Position numbers and translations under genes: made by a program
DNA from: Chloranthus sessilifolius
Lineage: Eukaryota > Streptophyta > Magnoliopsida > Chloranthales > Chloranthaceae
DNA length: 64,000 bases
Assembly: GCA_021018995.1 (NCBI GenBank)
Contig: CM037593.1
Span: forward strand, 10,072,088-10,136,087
Direction: 5' to 3'
The notes under the pieces: generated by a model
Told to the model about the DNA's origin: nothing
What the model saw: only the letters and a program-made list of their open reading frames with translations
The model's database searches: none
In this document: in pieces, positions 56,505 through 64,000 of the stretch
How positions within the stretch are numbered: the first letter of the stretch is position 1
Layout: each line of letters starts with the position of its first letter

Positions 56505-57197
56505 GCCGAGTTACAGCCTACCCAGCTTGTTGTCGGCTCGATTACAAACGAGCTCTCAACTCATACCTCGGCTTGGCTTGCAAGCCGAGCTCAAGATACT
56601 TGCTAGTTCATTTTTTTGAGCCAAGCCGAGCTGAGCTGAGTGAGCTTCCGAGCTGGCTCTACTCGTTGAGAGCCCTACTCTTTACTCTTGAAGTGGCATT
56701 TTAAATTCTGAGTCACTTTTTGTGCTTGTAGTTTGTTGTTTTTCTTTGGGTTGAGGAACTATTTCTAGACATTGTGCAATTTGTGGAAGGGTGTTGTGTT
56801 GCCAAAAGAGTTCACCTACTTCTGCAATGTGAGCCCTTAACTGCTCAATTAGATATGTACACAAAAAGTTCAGTCAACAGTATAAAGCTACTATTGGTGC
56901 CGACTTTGTCACAAAGGAACTTCAAATTGATGACAGACTAGTAACTCTACAAGTGAGATATTATCATTTTTTTCTTCATATATTAATTTCTTAATTTATT
57001 TGAGAACTGTTTTTATTGTATTCTTGCTGACCACTGGCTTATGTTGTCAGATTTGGGATACAGCAGGTCAGGAAAGATTTCAAAGTCTTGGTGTGGCATT
57101 TTATAGAGGGGCAGATTGCTGTGTTCTTGTCTATGATGTTAACGTACTTAGATCCTTCGATACTCTTGACAACTGGCATGAAGAGTTTCTCAAGCAG
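48610..57197 (+). CDS. RABG3: Rab7-type small GTPase (RABG3), first four coding exons
   Basis: Exons 48610-48662, 48799-48825, 56853-56952 and 57051-57197 join in phase (2, 2, 0, 0) through GT-AG borders to give 109 residues. Start [18 protein letters not shown], then the P-loop GDSGVGKTS, switch [13 protein letters not shown], and [13 protein letters not shown] with the conserved Gln. [20 protein letters not shown] and HEEFLKQ follow. RABG3 proteins control fusion at the tonoplast and late endosomes. The NKxD and SAK nucleotide-binding motifs and the C-terminal prenylated Cys motif should be in later exons, none of which I found before 64000. Intron 2 is 8.0 kb and contains a truncated gypsy element; intron 4 exceeds 6.8 kb. 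All visible coding is intact, so I take the gene as functional, though a retained-intron pseudogene cannot be excluded. Confidence 0.9.
48826..51069 (+). other. Rab7 intron 2, left part
   Basis: T-rich intron DNA, with a 25-base poly(C) run at 49364-49388 and a duplicated GTGAACTTGGAAATACTGCTC-like phrase around it. A directly repeated ATTCATAGCCTTGTCTCTCC-type segment occurs at 50390-50450 and 50590-50650 (CTCTTATAAGATCCT, CACTCATTGCCA). No exon seen. Confidence 0.55.
49364..49388. repeat. Poly(C) run of 25 bases
   Basis: Uninterrupted cytosines in the plus strand, inside Rab7 intron 2. Runs this long are rare and may be a sequencing-length estimate. Confidence 0.9.
51131..52217 (+). pseudogene. 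Truncated gag and protease of the second gypsy copy
   Basis: Begins mid-gag ([13 protein letters not shown]), has stops in the gag core, then the intact CCHC knuckle [14 protein letters not shown]. The protease frame at 51504-52217 contains [13 protein letters not shown] and [17 protein letters not shown]. It ends at a TGA at 52215-52217, after SASE, in place of the usual continuation. Confidence 0.85.
52218..53567 (+). pseudogene. Reverse transcriptase and RNase H of the second gypsy copy
   Basis: The RT frame 52320-52979 is the best-kept part: [37 protein letters not shown] and [13 protein letters not shown], so all RT catalytic Asp residues are present. An extra base at about 52977 (VADT then stop) shifts into 52861-53319, which holds the tether and start of RNase H ([14 protein letters not shown]). 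Stops at about 53319, 53404 and 53563 break the remainder. Confidence 0.87.
53568..54740 (+). pseudogene. Integrase of the second gypsy copy
   Basis: 53568-53978 carries the zinc module, but the first Cys of the usual C-x2-C is Tyr (KHYRTCQ). The core follows in a new frame ([28 protein letters not shown]). The segment that should hold the catalytic Glu reads [12 protein letters not shown], Lys in place of Glu compared with GQTEATNRSLGN in the first copy. Stops occur at about 54241 and 54576. Confidence 0.85.
54741..55117 (+). pseudogene. Integrase tail with chromodomain-like end, second copy
   Basis: Frame with [10 protein letters not shown], a Pro-rich linker, then [17 protein letters not shown] and [14 protein letters not shown], the chromodomain-like module. 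It is uninterrupted into the 3' LTR, which starts within the reading frame at 55120. Confidence 0.8.
55120..56037 (+). repeat. 3' LTR of the second gypsy copy
   Basis: About 918 bp, beginning TGATTGGGACGCC after the purine-rich TATAGAGGAAT and ending TTTCCGTCCCGCGTCA, the same final bases as the LTRs of the first element. It also shares an AATTTCGGCAAAT stretch near the end. No second LTR exists upstream in the intron. Confidence 0.85.
56041..56670. repeat. GAGCTCGGCTCGA-type fold-back MITE around (AT)n
   Basis: Left part has CGAGTCGAGATCGAGCTGAG; right part has GAGCCAAGCCGAGCTGAGCT and ends GAGAGCCCTA, and the left part has a matching TTTAGAGGCTCTATTG. Repeated GAGC-rich words face each other on either side of a long AT interior. 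Limits approximate. Confidence 0.45.
56417..56501. repeat. (AT)n microsatellite, about 85 bp
   Basis: Pure AT run in Rab7 intron 2, followed by GAGCCGAG / GAGCTCGGCTTG-type words that recur from 56040 to 56670 in both orientations, forming a fold-back MITE around the microsatellite. Confidence 0.9.
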
Positions 57198-58713
57198 GTA
57201 TATGATGCGTTTCCTTGTTTCTTTTATTTTTTCCTTTCATGGTTTAAAAATATCAGTATTGGAGACCGTATCAGCCAGCCCCAAGGCTATATTGTCGGTA
57301 ATAGTACGTATCAGCCGATACTATGCCATCCCCTAGACAGATCGCATGCAGGTATCGGTCAATACCTACCGATGCTAGTAGGCATCAGTCAGATGGGAAA
57401 AAATGATGGTATTTCTACCTCACCTCTTTTTCCATCATAGATTTGTCTGTGTTGTATGATTTTGAGTTTACATTCAATAATCATTTCTTATATATGAAAC
57501 AAGAAATTTAAATCAGTAATTATTTTAAAGGATATGCATAAGACACCATCAATGAACTTCAGTTCAGAAAACTTGGGCATGCGGAAAGGTGGTGAGTCAT
57601 AACATGGTGTATGCTTGGGTTGGGTGTTTCTCTTCTGTTTTCTCATGAGGTTTGCATACGAACTTACATGCATGTTTTGGTAAACAACTGTGTATCAGAG
57701 AAATAGCTCCATTGTTTTTTTTCTTTGCCCATGCACTTAGCTTTGATACGCAGACAGCAAGATAAATAGATGTACAGATATGGGAGAGGAGGGATACTAC
57801 TCATAAGTTACTAATAATTACCATATTTTCAGAAATCCAGTACAATAATAATATTTATAATAGTAGTTAATATTAGCAGTTAGTGAGTGATTAAGTTAGA
57901 GAATAGACTCTGAAGTCACAACTATGCTGCCTTGGTCTGTTTGCTGTGGTTGGGCGTTAATTTTTCATTTTGCAGACTTTTGTCGCTGATAGCAATCTAA
58001 ATTAACTGTTTATTGTTCTTTATCGGTTGCTAATCTTCTTAAATCTTTACTTAAAAAGGATAAAGCAAAACTTTCTTCATCTTCTTCCCCAATGAAAAGT
58101 CCATCTCTTTAAAATATACAGAAATCAGATTAACATAATTGAAAAACAGATTCAAAATTGGAAAATCCCAAAGGTACCTATTAATGAAATATACCAAAAG
58201 TGCTCACTGTTTCTTTGCTGTTCTTACTTAATAAATTTTTTTGAACGGACTAGTCCAATGTTGCCAGAGCATGAAACTTTTCAACTTTAAACCCGAGCTG
58301 TTTTTGTTGAGTATATCTGTTCCACTATTTAGATATCGGGTTAATCATGGGACAATATCTCGTATTTCCTATATGTATCATTCGGGTGTTGTACTGGCCG
58401 ATACATTCAATGTATGCCGATAAATTGAATCAATTTATCGGCTGGTATTTTTAATTTTTATTAAAAAATATAAAAAAGTCTTTAAATTTTTTTTTTTTAA
58501 AAAAGAAGAGGACAATGAAGATGAAGAAGAGGACAATGAAGAGGACAATGAAGGAACAAAGAAGAGGACAATGAAGATGAAGAAGTCGACCAAATACAAG
58601 AGGATGATAATGAATACGATGATGATGGTGATTTTAATCAGGTTTGGTCTAAAGAGTCTGAAAATTTCCAGATTCATTTGTGAGTGAGGGGGAGTACACA
58701 TATAATTTAGAGC

Positions 58714-60052
58714 ATGGATCAAAATCTCGGATTTCCGATACTTAACGTCCAGGCCTCCTAGATGAGATGTATCGGTGTATTGGCCGATACATCGAATGTA
58801 TCACCGATACATTAATTCAATGGATTGGCCAGTATATATATATTAATTATATCCCCAAAAATGTAATTTTTTAAAAATCTTTTGAATTAAAAAAAAAATC
58901 TAAGAGTGCACGAGTCAATCTTCCTCTGTCAACCTTACCAACTAATACCTACTCTGAAGTGATCCTGGCAAACTCTTTTAATGTTCAAATTTTATATTTA
59001 GGCGAGAAGGTAAATTTACTAAACATTATATTTTTCCAACCTTAGTTGCCAAAAGATACCTCAATTTTGGAGAGTGACTCCTTGATCTAGCTAACCAATA
59101 GCCGTCTAAATGCCAAATCCTGTCAAAAGCTGACCTAAACGGATTTTTGGGCGTTCGTTGGCATCTGCAGAAATCAGCTTTTGACAAAATCGAAGAGTTG
59201 TCATTAGATATCCGTGTAATTCTATGATATCCATGCAATTCTATGGGGTAAAGGGCCCTTCATAAGCTTCTTATTCTATGATGCCCTAAACCGAAGAGTT
59301 GGCATTAGATATCCGTGCAATTCTCAATGATTTGGCATTTGAAAATATTCGTGCATTTCTTACCGAGGGAGGGTAACTATTACCAAGTCTTACAAAAAAA
59401 TTTCAAGATCTCGGAGGATACTTTGAATGTATCATCCGAGATTTTGACTAAAACAAAATATCGGATGATACAAACGAGCCCAAGTTTGTATCGTCCTATA
59501 TTTTGATCAATAGATACTTGGTATGATACAATACGTATGTATAGTACCGCTGACTGCTGATATCAGTACGTCTCGGACGAGATTTTAACCATGATCTAGA
59601 GTAGTCATTAGTGGTCTGGTCTCTAATATATGTTTTAGTCCTGCATATTCCAATTTTAGAAACAGTAACATGTCTAACAAGTGAATGATCTGATTGTTCT
59701 AAAGATATTCAATCTAATAAGAATTTTGGCTTGTTGAGCTTGGAAGAAAGTAGGGCCTATCTAATAACAATTTTGGCTCTCTGCTGATACTTTCTCAGGT
59801 CCACATTGGGGGGGGGGTCACTTAAGTGGCACCCAAAAAAATTTGAAAATCTCGGATGATCGTAGATTTTCCGAAAAATCAAATTATCGGACGATACAAA
59901 CGAGTCAAAGTTTGTATCATCCGAGATTTTGGATGATATTGAAAAGGTACGATACAAGGCCTTTGTATTGTGCCCGCTGCCTTCCGATACCGGCCCGTAT
60001 CGGACGATATGTACTGGTATCATCTGAGATTTTGATCCATGCTGTCATAACA
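58714..60052. repeat. CATGGATCAAAATCTCGG repeat cluster
   Basis: GCATGGATCAAAATCTCGG at 58713 and its reverse complement CTGAGATTTTGATCCATGC at 60034-60052 bound about 1.3 kb. Inside are further partial copies (ATCTCGGATGATAC, GATACAAACGAG, CATCCGAGATTTTG). Either one larger non-autonomous element or several nested MITEs. No flanking duplication was found at the outer pair. Confidence 0.55.
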
Positions 60053-60849
60053 TCAATGTTCCATTCATATGCGGAGGAACCATCAAAAGAAGTTGGCACT
60101 GGTTGGTATCTTTATTCTTCAACTTGATACAGATGTTGGTCTGCTTTGATAGTTGTTTCTAGGATAGTTTGATTTCGTTAAGATTTAGAGGGGTTTGGTG
60201 TAGTTCTGTATGTGATGGAGATTCTGAATAAACAGAACTGGTATCAGGTCTCTTTACGATGACATTGAGAGTTTTGAAGAACTATTGTTTTTTGGGATAA
60301 AGTTTAAGTTGTCTAGTATCGTCATAAGCTCATCAACAAACTTGGAGGCTACATTATAGGAGGTTGTTTTATGAGAAGATGGTTGAGGTTTTCCCTCTTC
60401 TTTAACTATGCAGTTTAGAAGTCTTCTATTTGATCAGTATGATTGTTTTTAAGTGAGCACATTTGCAGAGTTTTGTTGTTCAATTATTGATGTCATGTCT
60501 ATTGATATAGGATTATTGGTTATTTGGTTTTGCCAAAAAAAATTAATTTTCTATTTTCAGAGATTCTGAAGGAGGATGGACAGATTCAACAGTTTCACTA
60601 ATAGCATTGTCCATCTATTCGAAATTTTTTCTGTTACATTCAACTGTCTAAGAATGATCAAACATTAAGAGACTGTAGGAGGATGATGGCCCTCTATGAA
60701 GACTACTTTCAACAAGGCCTAAGAGAGAATTGGGAAATTATTTATTCCTACAGTATCTTAAGCATAAAAGAACATAATTATTTATTCATCCTCTGGTAAG
60801 GGGCTTTACTAAAACTTGAATTAACTCCATGGGTAAAACTCTTGGACAA

Positions 60850-61210
60850 CCGGTATGTATCAACGTACTAGTATTAGAAGCCAGCAGTACGATACAAAGG
60901 CCTTGTATCATACCTTGCCAGTATCGTCCAAAATCTCAAAGGCTACAAACTTTGACTCGTTTGTATTCTCAGAGTTTTGACTTTTTTTTTTGTTAAAATA
61001 TTGGATGATACAATAATTTTACCGTCTGAGATTGTCAATTTTTTTTTTGGTGCCACTTAAGTGAAACCCCCCGCGTATATATATATATATATATATATCG
61101 GCCAATACATTGGTGCAATGTATTGTCGATACATTGAATGATCGTCCGGACAACGACATGTACTGTCTAGGAGGCCTTGACGAACGTATAGGAAATCTAA
61201 GATTGTGATC
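60850..61210. repeat. Same repeat family, opposite orientation
   Basis: The right edge GATTGTGATCCATGC and the adjacent AGGAGGCCTTGACGAACGTA are the reverse complement of the left edge of the previous repeat (GTCCAGGCCTCCTAG). Contains GATACAAAGGCCTTGTATC and an (AT)n run at 61075-61098. Confidence 0.55.
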
Positions 61211-61749
61211 CATGCATGATAGAATATCAAATCATGACAACAATACGTATGGTTATATATGCTATTCCATGTCAAATAAGAAAATTCTGATCAAAATCTC
61301 CAATTTATGATTGCCCAAGGATTTACTGAACAGTTAAAAGGCTGGTGGGATCACAATAGAAGGTTGATAATATTGCAACCTCAAGGTCGCTGGTTCAGCT
61401 TAACCATAAAAAAATGAAATAAAAGAAAAAAATTGAGTTAAGTCAGCTGAAAAGGCATGTTGAAATCCTTGAACACTAGGCTGGAATTTACAATAATTTT
61501 AATATTTTTGATAGTGAAAATCCTGAAGAAGACGGAAATGAACATTTCATTAACTCAAATTGAGAAGGTAATTTCCCAAATGGTACTGCAGCATCAAATT
61601 AAAAGTTAGAAGTTAAAAATTCACCGGTAAATTTTATCTTTTAAATCATCGTATTATGTCCTAATTGATTCAGGTGCGAACATAACTTTATCTGTGAAGG
61701 TTTTAGTCTTACAGATTTCTTTGAAAAAATTAAAACGATGAGTAGAGCA

Positions 61750-62606
61750 AATAGAAGAAAACGTATACATCATCATCATCATCGTAAACATAGCCTTATC
61801 CCATCTACTTTGGTTAGGCATTGTGAATTCTGTTTCTCCACTCGCCTTTGTTCAGTGCTGAGCTCTCTGTAGCTCTGCAATCCTTCATGCCACTTCTCAG
61901 TTCTCACTGCTTCCTCCAGGTCTTCACAAGTCTTCGTCTTCTCCCACTTCCTTGTGCTCAACATCTTAATCCTGCGTACAGGGTCTGTTTCGATCTCGGA
62001 TGGACATGTCAAAACCATCTACTTTGTCAGTTTTTTGTAGCCTAACATTCCATGCATATAGTATGGCAGGTCCCGTCATATGAAAAACGTCTCTACTATC
62101 AAAGTGGAACTCTTGGGTTGCACAATACCCCGCTTGTTTGTCTCCATTTCGTCCAACCTGCATTAATCCTATTTGAGGTGTCTTCAAATCCATTATCTAA
62201 TTGTAGGGTCTAAATACTGAAATCCGTGGCTATGTGGCACTAGATAAAATCCTTCTTGAGCCTGTCATGTTCACCAAAGTTGTACTTCATATATCCTGTC
62301 TTTGTTATGCTAATTTTCAAGTTTCTTGACTCTTAGACACCCATATTCTAGCTTATCATATACTTGTTTCCTTGTTTGAGTTATTAGTGCTACATCATCC
62401 ACAAATAACATGCACCATGAAATTTTTTCTTGTATGTCTATTGTTGATGCATCCAGGATTAGGGCAAACAAATAGGGGCACAAGTCAGATCTTTGATTCA
62501 GTCTAACTTCGATAAGGAATTCATTCATCTCTCCATGCGTAGCTCTTACGCCAGTTACTGTTAGTGGGTGTGTATGTAGTTGGTTAGTGGTGTTAGTAAG
62601 GGACAT
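61750..62606 (-). pseudogene. RTE-type LINE reverse transcriptase, 3' fragment
   Basis: On the minus strand, 62606-62310 shows the RT core in decayed form: ATHGEMNEFLIEVRLNQRSD, PYLFALILDASTIDI and the catalytic box WCMLFVDDVALI. 62193-61966 and 62018-61779 carry the C-terminal part (TGPAILYAWNVRLQK, RRIKMLSTRKW). The 3' end is CTATGTTTACGATGATGATGATG, a GATGATG tail typical of RTE. Frames shift at least twice and the 5' part, including endonuclease, is absent. LINE RTs copy their own RNA at the target site. It lies antisense within Rab7 intron 4. Confidence 0.75.
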
Positions 62607-62609
62607 ACT

Positions 62610-62790
62610 ATTATTTCTCTATTTCTTTAGTATAGCGGCTAGTGGGGATTCTAAACCTAGTTAAGCCATTCTCTAGTAACTCTATTTCTTATATTCTCCT
62701 CATCAATCTAAGCCCTAATCCGCCACACCTCATCAAATCTAATCTTCTTCTAACCTAAGATCTCTATTTGGTATCAAAGCCTTCAAAATC
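62610..62790 (+). repeat. Possible copia-type LTR end with primer site
   Basis: TTTGGTATCAAAGCCTTCAA at 62768-62787 looks like a primer site (initiator Met type) following a short LTR-like stretch with AACCTAAGATCTCTA. About 30 bp later ATGCCATTGGTGAGTCGG could be a gag start, but it stops soon. No second LTR is visible. Confidence 0.35.
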
Positions 62791-63072
62791 AACCTTGACC
62801 CTTGCCTGTGACATGCCATTGGTGAGTCGGAATGTAACTGCTGACGACAACCCTATGTTATTTTGTTGACCCTTTTACTCGAGATGGATATAATTTGAGA
62901 GGTATTTGTTACTCTCATTTGCAGTTATTTTTCAGAAAATTTTTGGGATTGATTGATCTAAGTTATATCAAAATTTCTGTTTTCTCCATAACGAGGGATG
63001 TTCACGATTGTTTGGGCCTAGGATAATCTAGTTGACATTAAAAAAAAACCCTTTAAAAAGGTTTATCCATGG

Positions 63073-63200
63073 TTGAAAATCTCGGATTCCAACAATGGTT
63101 CAAAATCTCGGATTCCGACAATGTACATTCAGGCCTTCATATGGAAATTTCCAAAATTCCGGCGGAACATTGACCAATGTACCGGCCGGTACAAAATTAT
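63073..63200. repeat. GATCAAAATCTCGG-family fragment
   Basis: GGTTGAAAATCTCGGATTCC occurs twice in tandem (63072, 63099), followed by TTCAGGCCTTCATATGG and GTACCGGCCGGTAC, the vocabulary of the family at 58714-60052. Confidence 0.5.
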
Positions 63201-64000
63201 TTATTTAAATAAAATCTTAAAAATCACAAAAAATTCAGGAAAATCTAATTTTTTTGTTTAAAAATTTTCGATTTTTTTTAACGATAGTGACCTCTTCTTT
63301 AGCCAATTTCTAGGCTTTTACATGATATTTATTTCTGCGTTTATTAATTTGACATAAAATGACTTATGTTTTCATACATTGACATAAATACGCATAAGTA
63401 CAATGCATAAAATTATAAAATTAAACAAGAGGAATGAGTGTAGCACTAATTTATGGTCACAGAGAGTTCTTGCCTGGTTCTTCTTCATCATTATCTACCA
63501 AAGCTACTAATCGTATGACCCAAATCATCTTATTGGGATTGATAAGATTCTTTATCTCCTCTTCCTTCAATCCCTCCACCTAGTGCTGTACATCGTCATA
63601 AATCCATTGGGCAACGCCTCTAGAATGTTGAATGAGGCTAGATTAAAGGAGTCAAGGTCTCGGTGGATTATCCTTCATATCGTCATCACTCCGGCCTATC
63701 TATCTTACAAGGATTTTTGGTGGATTTACATTGATTATCCGCCAATATTACGTTGAATGAAGCTAGGTTTAAGGAGGCAAGGTGATGGGACATTCGATTC
63801 ATGCAATTGCCTGTAACTTATCGGGGGCGAAAGAAGACTGCAAAAGTGAATAACGACTCAAATTCGAAGGACTAAGTGCGTTTTGGTCGATCGATTGATC
63901 CTAGCTAGTCGATCGATCGTTTGAGGACAGAGGACATAGTATTTTGGGTGCAATTATTCCTCTTAGTTGATCAATCAATTCTGAATTGTCCATTGATCGA
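63201..64000. other. Rab7 intron 4 continued, no exon seen
   Basis: AT-rich, then a short duplicated phrase (GAATGAGGCTAGATTAAAGGAGTCAAGG and GAATGAAGCTAGGTTTAAGGAGGCAAGG, 63631 and 63756). From 63888 GATCGATC words (TCGATCGATTGATCC, GTCGATCGATCG) match the type at 42700-42905. The window ends in it. Confidence 0.45.

Larger units (their letters stand above)
57198..61749 (+). other. Rab7 intron 4, repeat-filled
   Basis: Starts GTATATGATG right after exon 4. It holds many copies of GTATCGG/CGATAC and GATCAAAATCTCGG words. A GAGGACAATGAAGATGAAGAAG segment (58505-58630) is a purine-rich low-complexity stretch. No downstream Rab exon was recognised. Confidence 0.6.

Noticed and set aside
58441-58630. 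Acidic low-complexity coding segment
   Set aside because: GAGGACAATGAAGATGAAG repeats give Glu/Asp-rich frames on one strand but no start, stop or splice context supports a gene.
57198-64000. Remaining Rab7 exons (NKxD, SAK, C-terminal Cys)
   Set aside because: I scanned for these motifs on the plus strand and found none; they are taken to lie beyond the window.

Overview
This is nuclear DNA of a flowering plant. The evidence is three spliced plant genes (an IQ67-domain/IQD protein, a WRKY transcription factor and a Rab7/RABG3 GTPase) with very long introns, set in dense plant transposons: Ty3/gypsy, hAT, Mutator-like MITEs, a TRIM, a CACTA end and RTE-type LINE remnants. The species cannot be read from the sequence. 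Long, transposon-filled introns would fit a large woody genome such as a magnoliid, but that is only an inference.

Layout. 286-11776: a structurally complete but coding-dead Ty3/gypsy element on the minus strand, with two LTRs, a TATAT duplication, an iMet-type primer site and a polypurine tract. It is split by a complete hAT element inside its 3' LTR (1257-4809), by an AT-rich MITE-like insert inside the integrase (5304-6221) and by a short poly(A)-tailed LINE-like piece (8830-8957). 12766-16253: the last three coding exons of an IQD gene on the plus strand; its 5' exons are not in the window. 16.3-22.8 kb: a cluster of fold-back MITEs, four of them with 9-bp duplications. 23043-27050: a complete or near-complete three-exon group IIc WRKY gene on the minus strand with the variant heptapeptide WRKYGKK; its second intron holds a GC-rich composite repeat and a 170-bp hAT MITE.

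30781-41236: a retrotransposon derivative with very long LTRs and a non-coding interior of about 0.95 kb (LARD-like). Its 5' LTR carries a DNA transposon and its 3' LTR carries a second hAT element (36283-41017) that encodes a decayed BED/DUF659/dimerisation-domain transposase. This hAT has CAAGGATCAAAATTT ends, and several very short non-autonomous relatives with the same ends and 8-bp duplications occur elsewhere in the window. 41.2-48.6 kb: intergenic repeats, a CACTA terminus, and a 419-bp TRIM just upstream of the Rab gene.

48610-57197 and beyond: the first four coding exons of a Rab7/RABG3 gene on the plus strand. Intron 2 is 8.0 kb and contains a 5'-truncated gypsy copy (about 51070-56037) related to the first one. 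Intron 4 runs past the window end and is saturated with a GTATCGG/GATCAAAATCTCGG repeat family and a dead RTE LINE (about 61750-62606).

No operon-like or obviously new multigene system was seen. The interest lies in the three- to four-level nesting of mobile elements, the recoverable relation between an hAT parent and its miniature offspring, and how host genes tolerate these insertions inside introns.
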